A stretch of DNA of 64,000 nt from CAVTWS01 sp963738445. Lineage in GTDB: Bacteria > Actinomycetota > Acidimicrobiia > Acidimicrobiales > SHLQ01. Both the position numbers and the translations under genes were made by a program. The notes under the pieces were generated by a model. It saw nothing but the letters and a program-made list of their open reading frames with translations. It ran no database searches and was not told the origin of the DNA. Of this stretch, positions 26,548-36,966 are shown one piece after another (the stretch's first letter is position 1; every line of letters starts with the position of its first letter). Location: NCBI GenBank assembly GCA_963738445.1, contig CAVTWS010000024.1:186001-250000 (forward strand). The letters are read 5' to 3'.

Positions 26548-29500
26548 ATGGTGATCGAACGTGTGGAGATCGTGCGCCACGGCGCCGAGGCGACCGCGGC
26601 CCTGCGCGCCCGCGTGGCGGCGGTGCAGGCCGACCGCCCGCTGGCGCCGGTCACCGTGGTGGTCCCCTCGAACTTCGCCGGGCTGGCGGCCCGTCACTCG
26701 CTGGGTCGCCACGGGGTGGCCAACGTCGGGTTCGTCACCCCGTTCCGCCTGGCCGAGCTGCTCAGCACCGACATCCTCCTCGACTCCCGCCCCCTGACCA
26801 ACCCGGTGCTGGGCGCCGCGGTTCGGGCCGCGCTCGCCCACGATCCCGGACCCTTCGCGGCGTCGGCCCGCCACCGCGCGACCGAGGCGAGCGTCGCCTC
26901 GCTCTTCAGCGAGCTGTCCCATCTGCCGGCACCGGTCCGCGCCCAGCTCCGGGCCGGGGGCGGCACCCCCGGGCGCGCCGTCGCCCTGGTGGAATCGATC
27001 TCCGCCCGCCTCGGCCCGTTCCACCAAGAGTCGGACATCGCCGGCGCAGCCGCAGCTCGCCCGGATCTCGCCGACACGCTGCGCCCGCTCGGTCACATCA
27101 TCTGGTTCCTCCCGAACCCGCCGCTGACGGCACCCCTCACCCGGTTGATCGGTGCGGTGCTCCGGGCCGCGCCGTCCACCGCGCTGGTCGCGCTCACTGG
27201 GGTCCTCGCTGCCGACACTCCCGTCATCGAGCTGTGCCGACGCGTGGGAGTCACCGTCGAGTCGGCCCGTGGTCTCGCCCCTCCGGTGGCCGACACTATC
27301 GTGTCGGTCACCGACGCCGACGAGGAGATCCGCACCGTCGTCCGGCGGGTCGTGGCGGTCGCCGAGCAGGGGGTGAGCCTCGACCGGGTGGCGGTCCTCT
27401 ACCCCTCACCCGACCCCTATGCGGCGCTGCTCGAACGCCACCTCGCCGATGCCGGCCTCCCCGCCAACGGCCCGGCCCGGCGGTCCCTCGCGTCGACCGT
27501 CCCCGGGCGCACGCTCCTGGCCGCCCTCGACCTTCCCGGCCAGCGGTGGCGACGCGATCGGGTCATGGCGCTGATCAGCGACGCCCCCGTCATGGCCGGC
27601 GCCCGCCTCGGCCGCCCGGGCGCCTGGGAGCTGTTGACGCGCGAGGCGGGGATCGTGGCCGGCCGGAAGGACTGGCCGACCAAGCTGGGCAGCTATCGGG
27701 ATCGTCTCCTCCGCCGAGCCGAACGCATCGCGTCGGGCGAGCTGGCCGAGCCGATCGAACCGATCCGGCGAACCGTCGTCGACATCGACGAACTCCTCGA
27801 GATCGTCATCGGTCTGATGTCGCGCCTCGACACCGTCGACCGCTCCTCGTCCTGGGCGGCGAAGGCGGCCGCCGCACACGACCTCCTGGATCACCTCCTC
27901 GGATCCGGACACACCCATGGGTGGTGGCCGGAGGCCGAGCAGGAGGCCTTCGAACGGGTCGAGGACTCCGTCGCCCGTCTCGCCGCACTCGACGACATCG
28001 ATCCACAGCCGTCCACCGAGGTGTTCGGACGAGCCCTCGCCGCCGAGCTCGACTCCCCGGCGGGGCGTCGAGGCCGGTTCGGGCACGGTGTGTTCTACGG
28101 GCCCCTCGAGACCGCGGTCGGCCTCGATCTCGACGCCGTCTTCGTCGTCGGGCTGACGGAAGGTCTGTGCCCCCGGATGCCGCGCCGAGGATGCGATCCT
28201 CCCCGATTCCGTCCGCGCCCGAGTCGGCGGGCTCCTGCCGTTGCGAGCCGAGCAGCTCGACCACCAACACCATGCGTTCCTGGCCGCCCTCGCCTCGGCG
28301 CCCGAGGGCGGTCGCACCATCACCTTCCCGCGCGGCGACCTGCGCCGCAGCCGCACGTCGATCCCGTCGCGCTGGCTGCTGGCCTCGGCCAGCGCACGCG
28401 CCGGGCGGCCCGTCCACGCCACCGATCTCGATCGGCTCGACCTCCACCTCGTGACTGTCGTGTCATCACACGTCGCCGGGATCACCGACGATGTCGAGCC
28501 TCTCGACCTCATCGAGCGGGACCTCGCCGAGCTCTGGCACCATCATCGTCAAATCGGGCCGGTCGACTCTCATCCGGTAGCCCACCCCTTCCGCCGCGGC
28601 TTGGCGGCGAGCGCCGCCCGTCGTTCGGTCGCGTTCACGGAGTGGGACGGCAACCTCGGGGCGGCCATCTCGCTCCCGACCACGCCCCTGTCGCCGACAC
28701 GACTCGAGTCGTGGGCCAGCTGCGGGTTCCGCTACTTCCTGGCGCACGTGCTCGGCCTCACCGACCGCGACGATCCCGAGCGCGTCCTCGACCTCTCGGC
28801 CCTCGATCGCGGTTCGGCCGTCCACGAGACCCTCGAACGGTTCATCGCCGAGGCGCTCCCGGACCCTCCCGCACCCGACCAGCCGTGGTCGCCCGCCCAG
28901 CGGGAACGGGCCCATGAGCTGGCCCGGGAGGTCTTCGCAGAGCTACGAGATCCGGGGCCGGACCGGGCGGGCCCTGCGATGGCAATCGGTCCGGGCGGAT
29001 CTGCTGGCCGGGATCGACGAGTTCCTCGACGTCGAGGAACGTCACCGGTCCGCCACCTCGTCGGTCCCGATCGCGGTCGAGCTGCGGTTCGGCCTGGGCG
29101 AGACACCACCGGTCGTCCTCACCCTTCCGTCGGGCCGCGATCTGGCCTTTCGGGGCGTGGCCGACCGCATCGACCGGGCGACCAGTGGCGAGATCTTCGT
29201 GTCCGACTACAAGACCGGTCGCGGCGACCGCTACACCGCCTTGGACCGGGACCCGTTCGGGGCCGGCACCACCTTGCAGCTCGGGTCTGTACGCCGAAGC
29301 CGCCGTCCAGCTGCTCGGCGCGCCCGCCACGTCGAGCCACTACTGGATGGTGGAACCCGTGGTGCCTTCCGACGCTACGGGTACCGCTGGGATCACGCGC
29401 TCCGCGAGCGGTTCGTCGATGTGCTGCAGACCATCGTCGACGGCATCGACCACGGCGCGTTCCCGGCCGTGCCCGGCGAGTGGTCGAACTTCTTCTCGAC

Positions 29501-29639
29501 CCACGACAACTGCCGGTATTGCGAGTTCGACGTGATCTGTCCCGCGGATCGTGGTGAGCACGCCGAGGTGAAGGTCGACGCGCCGGAGATCCGCGGCCGC
29601 CGCCGGCTCGCGCCGTCCCCCGATGGAGGCCCGGCATGA
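26548..29639 (+). CDS. AddB-like helicase-nuclease subunit, PD-(D/E)XK family (multiple frameshifts)
   Basis: The protein has a UvrD-like scaffold without a visible Walker A (it begins with TVVVPSNFAGLAARHSL). The C-terminal nuclease carries GVADRIDR and VSDYKTGR. Cysteines in WASCGFRYF and NCRYCEFDVIC match a Fe-S-cluster-bearing AddB/AdnA-type nuclease. Such subunits process DNA double-strand breaks with a RecB/AddA-like partner. The frame shifts at about 28175-28190 (two indels), 28943, 29283 and 29355. Coding text is good on both sides and I saw no in-frame stop in the joined frame. The ATG of the helicase gene overlaps its stop (ATGA). Confidence 0.75.
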
Positions 29640-32600
29640 ACGAGCCGATCGTGGACGAGCCGATCGTCGACCACGCGATGCGGGAGCGACCCGCCGATCA
29701 GGCCACGCGCGATCGCATCAGCCGCACCGCGCTCGGCAGCACGCTGTTCGTCGAGGCGGGCGCCGGTACGGGCAAGACCACCCAGCTCGTCGACCGCATC
29801 GCGCAACCTCGTGCTGCACCGAGGGCGCGCGGCTGTCGTCGATCGCCGCCATCACGTTCACCGAGGCAGCCGCGGCCGAGCTCGCCGACCCGGATCCGCG
29901 TGTCGTTTCGAACGGGCGTCGGCAACGCGGCGGGGGCCCGAGGTCGAGCGATGCCGAACGGCTCTCGCCGACCCCGACCTGGCGGCCATCTCGACCCTGC
30001 ACGGCTTCGCCAGCCGGATCCTGGGCGAGTTCGCGGTGGCGGCCGGCCTGCCGCCCCGGGTCCACGTCCTCGACGAGGTCTCCTCGCAGCTCGCCCACGA
30101 GCAGCGGTGGGAGCGCTTCGTCGACCGCCTGTACGACGACCCCGATCACGACCCGGTCCTCACGTGCGCCACCGTGCTCGACATCCCGCTCGAGCCCACC
30201 TACCCCGGCGAATCCACCCTCAAGGACGTCGCCTCGCACCTGACCCAGAACTGGGATCGGCTCGGTCCCGTCGTCGCCACGGAGCTACCGGAGATCGTCC
30301 CCATCGATTTCGGTCCGTTCGACGGGCGGTGGCGGCCGTCGCCGGGTTGCCGGGGCAGTGCACCGACCCCGACGACACGCTGCTGTCAAGCTCCGCGCAC
30401 CGGCTCCCGACCTCGCCGCCATCGTCGAGGTCGACGACCACGATCGCAAGCTCCGGTTGCATCAAGGGACTCGATCCGCTGAAGGTCGGGAACTCCGGCC
30501 GCAAACAAGCGTGGCACGGCGACGTCAGCGCGGCCCGCGAGGTCATCGGCGCCGTCAACGATGCCGTCGGCGAGGTGGTGGCCGACGCCACCGATGTCGT
30601 GCTTCGACACCTGCTCGTCGCTCACCGCCCGTCGAGGTCCTCGACGCGGCGCCGACCGGCGCGCCGAGGGTGGGCTCGAGTTCCACGACCTGCTCGTGCT
30701 GGCCCGCGACCTGCTGCGCACCATCGCCCGACGCCCGGCGGCGCCTGCACGAGCGCTACACCCACCTGCTGCTCGACGAGTTCCAGGACACCGACCCCAT
30801 CCAGATCGAGCTGGCCATGCTCATCGCCGCGTCGCTCGAACAGGGCCCTCCGGTCGACGACACTCCCGTCCCGTGGCAGCAACTGGCCGTCGACCCGGGC
30901 GGCTGTTCTTCGTCGGCGACCCGAAGCAGTCGATCTACCGGTTCCGGCGGGCCGACATCGAGCTGTTCCTCGACGCCCGCGACCGATTCGGTCCCGACGG
31001 TGCGCTGGGAGCGGCTGACCACCAACTTCCGCACCGTCGCTCCGATCCTCGAGTGGGTCAACGAGCTGTTCGGCCGAGCTGATGGCCGAGGAGATGCCCG
31101 GGGCCCAGCCCCGATACCAGCCCGCTCGTCGCCCACCGCGACCCGCCGGCCCAGGAGCCGAACCACCGCCCGGTCCTGCTCGGCGGTCCGCACCCGGATC
31201 CCAAGGTGAGGGCGCGGCGCGCTCCGCGAGGCCGAGGCGGCCGATGTCGCCGCCGTGGTGGCTGACATCGCGGCTCACCCCGACGCGTGGCCGGTGCCGA
31301 CGACGACCCGTCGGCTGGCGCCCCGCCAGCATGTCCGACATCACGATCCTGGTCCCCACCCGCACGTCGCTGCCCTACCTGCGCCAGCGCGCTCGACGAT
31401 GCCTCGCGTCCCCTACCGCCTCGCCACCGGCACCCTCGTCTACGACACCCAGGAGGTGCGGGATCTGCTCGCCGCGCTGCGGGCCATCGACGACCCGACC
31501 GACGAGCTGAGCCTGGTCGCCGCGCTGCGCTCGCCGCTCTACGCCTGCTCCGACGTCGACCTGTTCGCGTTCCACGCCGCCGGGGGGCGATGGGATCTGC
31601 GGCCGATCCTCCGGCGGACGGTGCCCGCCGACCATCCGGTCCGGTCGGGCCTCGGTCACCTCCGCGCCTGTGGCGTGACCGCTGGTGGCTCGACCCCGTC
31701 GGCCCTGCTCGATCGCCTCCTCGCCGAACGCCACGCCCGACCTCTGGCCTTCGGCGATCCGCGGCCCGCCGAGGTCTGGCGGCGCCTGCGGTTCCTCGTC
31801 GACCAGGCCCGGGCGTTCGAGGAGTCGAGCGCGCAGGGGCTTCGGGCCTTCCTCGACTGGGCCGACCTCCAACGCGCCGACGGCGCCCGCGTGCACGAGC
31901 CCCTGCTGCCCGAGACCGACGACGACGCCGTGCGGATCATGACCATCCACGGCGCCAAGGGCCTCGAGTTCCCGATCACCATCCTGTCCGGCATGACCAC
32001 GGCCCGGGCCGGTCGGCGCGCCGGACCGTCGATCGTGTGGGGCCCCGGTGACCGTCCCGAGGTGTCGATGTCGTCGGCGACGCGCACCCGCGAGTCACGA
32101 CCCCCGGGCCGATATCGAGGACTGAGATGGACGAGCACGAGAAGCTGCGGCTGTTGTACGTGGCCCTGACCCGGGCGCGCGACCACCTCATCGTCTCCTG
32201 CCACCACAAGATCAACGCCGCGTGCCAGGCCAAGGTGATCTGGGATCACAGCTGCGAACGCCCGACGTTGTGGCGTCACTCGCCCGACTCCGATGCGTCG
32301 TCCTCGCTCGGTTCCCCGACCGCGGATCGGGCCGACGAGGGCCCGGCGCCGGTGGTGGGTCAGCTGTCGCTCCCGTTGTCGGCCGCCGCCTCGCCGGTCG
32401 AGTCGCGCGACCGCTGGCTCCGCCGGCGCGCCGCACTCGTGACGACCAGCGAACGCCGCCGCATCGTCTCGGCCACCGCGCTGGCCCGCGCGTCAGCCAA
32501 CACCGCGCTGGCCAGAGAGTCAGCTGAGTTCGACGATCCCTCGAACGACGAGATCGACCTGGCCGATCTCGATCCTGTCGCGACCGGCACCCCCGCGGTG

Positions 32601-33152
32601 CGACCGCGGCGCCGCGGGCGGGCCGGCTCGGCGATCGGGCGCGCCGTGCACGCCACCCTCCAGGCGCTCGATCTCGGAGCCCCGATCGACATCGAGCGCC
32701 AGGTTCGCCGCCAGTGCGACATCGAGGCCATCCCCGACCTCGCCGACACCGCGGAGGCCATGGTGCGTTCGGCCCTCGCCTCCGAGGCGCTCTCGTTGGC
32801 CACGGTCCATGCCCACCACCAGGAGTTGTACGTCGCGGCGCCGGTCGGCGACCAGGTGGTCGAGGGGTATGTCGATCTCCTCATCGAGACCCCCGATGGT
32901 CTCGTCATCGTCGACTACAAGACCGACCACGCGTCCTCTGCCACCGAGATCGACACCAAGATGGCCGCGTACGAACGTCAGGGTGCGGCCTATGCGCTGG
33001 TGCTCGAATCCGTCACCGGCTCGCCCGTCACCGACTGCCGGTTCGTGTTCTGCCGACCTCGCGGCGCGATCGAACGCCATGTGGAGGATCTGCCCCGCAA
33101 GGTGGCCGAGCTCCGCCGCGACATCGCCGCCACCGCGCCGCTCACGAGCTGA
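29636..33152 (+). CDS. UvrD/AddA-like DNA helicase with C-terminal nuclease (many frameshifts)
   Basis: Superfamily 1 helicase motifs appear in order across frames: Walker A GAGTGKTT (about 29760), AITFTEAAAAEL, STLHGF, the Walker B region LLLDEFQDTD (about 30770), VGDPKQSIYRFR, LTTNFRT, MTIHGAKGLEFP (about 31945) and LLYVALTRARDHL (about 32155). A RecB-type nuclease motif VIVDYKT follows at about 32905. The ATG has GGAGG upstream and overlaps the previous stop. At least nine one-base shifts lie between 29800 and 32125; the last kilobase is clean. It should act with the AddB-like protein as an end-resection complex. The stop overlaps the convergent pgl by 11 bp. Confidence 0.75.
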
Positions 33153-33837
33153 CCGGCTGGTCCGTGATCACGGTGACCCTCGGTTCCCGGCGCACCCGAC
33201 CGGCCGGGATCGTCGGGTCGCCGCCGATCAGACGCTCCAGCATGGCGCGTTTGTCCGACCCGGTGATCAGCCACAGGATGTGCCGAGCGCCGTTGACGAT
33301 GTGCGGCGTCAACGTCTGCCGTCGCCAACCGTTGAACTCACCGACGTCGGCGAACGGCACATCGTCGGGTACATCGTGTCCGGGCGGCCAGCTGGCGGTG
33401 TGGCCGTCGTCGCCCAATCCGAGGTGAACGGCATCGAGATGGCCGAGCAACGAGACCATGCTCTCGGGCTCCTGCTCGGGTTCGTAATTGAGGTGGTCGA
33501 GATCGGCCGGATCGTCGCCGACCGGTAACGGGTGCCAGCTCGCCCGAGGGAACGCCGCCGCCTGAGCCGTCAGGTTGCGGGCCGGATGCCCGAAGGGCGC
33601 CTCGCGCTCGTCGACCTGGAGGAGGTGCACCTGCTGCCAGGGGAGAGCCCGATGACCGAGCGCTTCGAACGCCGGGATCGGGCTGGAGCCACCGCTCAGC
33701 GCCACCACGGCCCGACCCCGGGCGCTGATGGCCCGGGTCACGATCTCGGTCAGGTGATCCGCCAGGCGATGGGCCGCGGCCAGTGGCGATGGCAACACCT
33801 CGACCACGGGGCCTCCGGCATGCCGCGGAGCGGACAT
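33142..33837 (-). CDS. pgl: 6-phosphogluconolactonase
   Basis: The 231-residue protein has the glucosamine-6-phosphate isomerase-like fold of SOL/DevB lactonases: ALSGGSSPIPAFEAL, LLQVDEREAP and LGLGDDGHTASWPPG. It hydrolyses 6-phosphogluconolactone to 6-phosphogluconate, the second step of the oxidative pentose phosphate pathway. It starts 7 bp after the zwf stop on the same strand, with GAGG upstream. An open frame that seems to fuse it to zwf arises only from a base loss near the zwf end. The genes gnd, zwf and pgl form one operon. Confidence 0.9.
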   Translation of the reverse strand: MSAPRHAGGPVVEVLPSPLAAAHRLADHLTEIVTRAISARGRAVVALSGGSSPIPAFEALGHRALPWQQVHLLQVDEREAPFGHPARNLTAQAAAFPRASWHPLPVGDDPADLDHLNYEPEQEPESMVSLLGHLDAVHLGLGDDGHTASWPPGHDVPDDVPFADVGEFNGWRRQTLTPHIVNGARHILWLITGSDKRAMLERLIGGDPTIPAGRVRREPRVTVITDQPVSS

Positions 33838-33844
33838 CTCGACC

Positions 33845-35256
33845 TCAGCCTCGGCGCCGGGAGCGGCGCCACGGTTCCACGCCGAAGAGAGCGTCGGCCT
33901 CGGTCGGTCCCCAGCTCCCGGGCTGATACGGCCGGACCGGGGTGGGGCGCGAAGAGCTTCGTCGACGATGCGCCAAGCCTCCTCGACGGCATCCTCGCGG
34001 GCGAACAGTCGTGGGTCACCCACGATCGCATCGCCGATCAGCCGCTCGTACGCCTCCGCCGCCGGACCCAGCTCTCCGGACGCCGACACCTCCAGATCGA
34101 CACCCGTGCCGACCAACGCGTCGCCGGGAACCTTGGTCTGCAGGTACAACGAGACGGTGTCGTCAGGCTTGATCCGGAACCGGAGGTGGTTGGCGTGCGG
34201 TGCCCGGTCGGTGCGATCCGAGAACATCAGGCGAGGTGGTGCCGCGAACTCCACGACGGCCTCCGTGACCGTCTTGGCCAGCATCTTGCCGGCCCGGATC
34301 ACGAAGGGAACGTCGGCCCAGCGCCAGGAATCGATGCACAGGCGCACAGCGAAGAACGTCTCGGTGTCGGAGTCGGGGGCCACGCCGGAGACGTCGTGGT
34401 AGCCCACGTACTGGCCACGGACGAGGTCGTCCGGACCGATCGTGCGCACCGACCGCAACACCTTCACCACCTCGTCGCGTAACGCCTGCGGGTCGCGGCT
34501 CGCCGGCGGTTCCATGGCCAGCAGGCAGGCGAGCTGGAGCAGGTGGTTCTGCAACACATCCCGGATGGCGCCGACCTTGTCGTAGAAGGCGCCGCGGCCC
34601 TCGACCCCGAAGTCCTCGGCCATCACGATCTGGACCCGATCGATGTGGTTCCGGTTCCAGAGCGGTTCGAACACACTGTTCGCGAACCGCATGATCAGCA
34701 CGTTCTGGACCGGTTCCTTCCCGAGGAAGTGATCGATTCGATAGATCGAATCCTCGGGGTAGTGGGTGAGCAGCACCTCGTTGAGCTGCCGGGCGCTGGC
34801 CAGATCCTCACCGAAGGGCTTCTCCACGATCACCCGCCCCGGGCGATTGAACCCGGCGGCGGCGAGCTGGGCGGTGACATCGTCGAAGGCGGCCGGAGGG
34901 ATGGCGAGGAACGCGAGTGGCAGGCGCTCGGGGCCGACGATGGCTCGGATGGCGTCATAGGTCGCCGGTTCGGTGAAGTCGCCGGCCACGTAGTGGAGGT
35001 GCTCGGTGAACGACGTCAGCTCGGCGGCATCGACCTCGGTCCCCAGGGCGGCGCGGATCGATGCTTCGGCCTTGGCGGCCAGGCCCTCGGGGATCGCCGA
35101 GCGCGCCACTCCGACGATCGGACCGACGAGCTCACCCGTGCGGTGCAGTCCGAACAACGCCGGGAAGAGCTTCTTGGCCGCCAGGTCGCCCGTAGCCCCG
35201 AAGAGGATGACCGCATCGGCGTGGCGACCGGACGACGGCGACACGACCGGGTTCAC
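33845..35256 (-). CDS. zwf: Glucose-6-phosphate dehydrogenase (frameshifted at the C-terminus)
   Basis: The protein has the nucleotide site FGATGDLAAKK, the active-site motif RIDHFLGKE, and VEKPFGEDLASA. It oxidises glucose 6-phosphate with NADP. The frame breaks near 33940, after EALRAP; one lost C in a CCACCCC run explains it. The true end, with VRPYQPGSWGPTEADAL, reaches TGA 33845-33847. The GTG start at 35256 overlaps the corrected gnd stop by 4 bp (GTGA) and follows a GGGGGTCG stretch. The total length of about 470 residues fits the family. Confidence 0.91.
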
Positions 35257-36358
35257 GACCGACCCCCCGGCCCCTTTCGGCGTGCCCGCCGCCCTGCCCC
35301 TTCTCGGCGTGCCCGCCGCCCTGCCCCTTCTCGGCGTGCCCGCCGCCCTGCCCCTTTTCGGCGTGCCCGCCGAACTGCTTCCGCATGGCGGAGAGGACCT
35401 GGTTGGCGAAGGTGGCCTCGCCGCGGGAGCTGAAGCGTTCGTAGACGGCCGCCGCCAGTACGGGAGTCGGGGCGCCGGTTTCGATGCCGGCCTGCAGGGT
35501 CCATCGGCCCTCGCCGGAGTCCGAGACCTGGCCACCGAACCCGGCGAGGGTCGAATCCTCGGCGAGTGCCGTGGCGGTGAGGTCGAGCAGCCAGGAGCCG
35601 ACGACGCTTCCCCGGCGCCACAGCTCAGCGATCGCGGCCAGGTCGAAGTCGTACTGGTAGGCCGCCGGGTCGCGCAGCGGCGCCGTCTCGGCGTCGTGCG
35701 GGTGATCCGCCCGCCCGGCGCCGGCGTGGGTCAAGACGTTGAGGCCTTCGGCGTAGGCCGCCATGAGCCCGTACTCGATGCCGTTGTGCACCATCTTCAC
35801 GAAGTGGCCTGCGCCGCTCGGTCCGCAGTGGAGCCACCCGGCCTCTCCATCGAGAGGTGAGCCGGAACGCCCGAGGGTCCGCTCGGCGGCATCGACGCCG
35901 GGCGCCAGCGCGGCCCAGATCGGCTCCAACCGGCGGACGGGTGCGTCCGGGCCTCCGATCATCAGGCAGTAGCCCCGATCGAGACCGTGAACCCCGCCAC
36001 TCGTCCCGATGTCGAGGTAGTGGAGGCCGACATCGGCCAGGGCCGAGGCGCGGCGCAGGTCGTCGTTCCAGTTCGAGTTCCCGCCATCGATCACGGTGTC
36101 GCCAGTGGCGAGATGTGGCACCAGGCTCTCGACCACTCGATCGACCACACCCGCAGGAACCATGACCCACACCGCCCGCGGCGCCGACAGGGTGTGAGCG
36201 AGCGCCTCGACCGACGCGGCGGTGTCGATCCCCTCGGCGGCGAGCGGCTCGAGCGCGGCTGGATCCACATCGGTGACGACGGGGCGATGACCGGCCCGGG
36301 CCAGACGGCGGGCCAGGTTCGCGCCCATCCGGCCGGCGCCGATGATGCCGAGCTCCAT
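35253..36358 (-). CDS. gnd: 6-phosphogluconate dehydrogenase, decarboxylating, YqeC type, with repeated tail
   Basis: The ATG has an AAGGAG site. The protein shows IGAGRMGANLARRL (dinucleotide site), the GGNSNW block and the catalytic HFVKMVHNGIEYG. This is the short, roughly 300-residue family. The usual C-terminal ending ALRNQFGGHAxK appears as AMRKQFGGHAEKGQ and is then repeated as GGHAEKGQG units. The reading frame runs on because the last 27-bp repeat copy is one base short. Restoring that base gives a stop TGA that overlaps the zwf GTG. It makes ribulose 5-phosphate, CO2 and NAD(P)H and is the first gene of the gnd-zwf-pgl operon. Confidence 0.88.
35271..35377. repeat. Tandem repeat, four 26-27 bp units at the gnd 3' end
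   Basis: Units lie at 35271-35296 (26 bp), 35297-35323, 35324-35350 and 35351-35377 (27 bp each). The two middle copies are identical; the outer two differ at a few bases. On the minus strand each 27-bp unit codes for the nine residues GGHAEKGQG. The 26-bp unit, the copy nearest zwf, shifts the gnd frame. Confidence 0.92.
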
Positions 36359-36606
36359 GAGGTCTCCTTCGGATCGTGCCGCCGGCAACGCCGGCCCGTC
36401 ATCGTGCCACGTCGTCCTACCAGGACGCGTGCGTCCGCCCTCCGGCACCAGGAACCACGGGGCCGGTCCCACCGGCCCAGTCGGCCAGCCGAACGGCCCC
36501 TGGAGCAAGAACCCAACGGCCCATTGAACGCAGGCGTCGCGGGGCGGACTCTGGTGACACGCAGCAAACACCGGGATCTCCGGTGCGACGACCAGGAAGA
36601 TCAGCC

Positions 36607-36888
36607 ATGGCGGCAGTACAGAGCACCCTCGACTTCGAGCGCATTTCCGTGCTGCGGTCGACAACCCCCACCCGGCGCCGACCGGACAGCTATCGGGCCG
36701 TGTCCGTGCTCGCGCCGCGCCGTGAAGCCCGTCCGGCGGTGTCGCTGAACGCCGTCATGCTCGGCGCGCTCGTCGTGATCCTGCTCCTGACCACCGGCGC
36801 GCCTGACCTCCTGATCACGCCGGGCATCGTCGGATTCGTCAGCTACCGCCTCATCCGGTCCCGCCGCGGCCTGCGCGACGTTCTCTGA
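36607..36888 (+). CDS. Small hypothetical membrane protein
   Basis: I do not recognise this 93-residue protein. It has an Arg-rich N-terminal half and one hydrophobic region (VMLGALVVILLLTTGAPDLLITPGIVGFV), probably one or two membrane passes, then a basic tail RLIRSRRGLRDVL. The ATG follows AGGAAG. The 248-bp gap before it, between divergent gnd and this gene, contains no other feature I can support. Confidence 0.55.
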   Translation: MAAVQSTLDFERISVLRSTTPTRRRPDSYRAVSVLAPRREARPAVSLNAVMLGALVVILLLTTGAPDLLITPGIVGFVSYRLIRSRRGLRDVL

Positions 36889-36955
36889 GGCGCCCACCCC
36901 GCCCCGACGGCGCCACGACGATCGAGTCTCGTTCGCCTGGTGACCAACGCAGAGC

Positions 36956-36961
36956 TAGCGT
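36956..36961 (+). promoter_or_regulatory. Putative -10 element TAGCGT before the MFS-LivF fusion gene
   Basis: TAGCGT ends 5 nt before the ATG at 36967, and no ribosome site lies between them. It argues for ATG 36967 over the upstream GTG at 36940. Confidence 0.4.
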
Positions 36962-36966
36962 CCCCC

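Noticed and set aside
33142..35535. A long open frame that looks like a zwf-pgl fusion protein
   Set aside because: One missing base near 33940 removes the proper zwf end; the alternative frame gives the conserved RPYQPGSWGP tail, a stop at 33845 and a separate pgl start 7 bp later.
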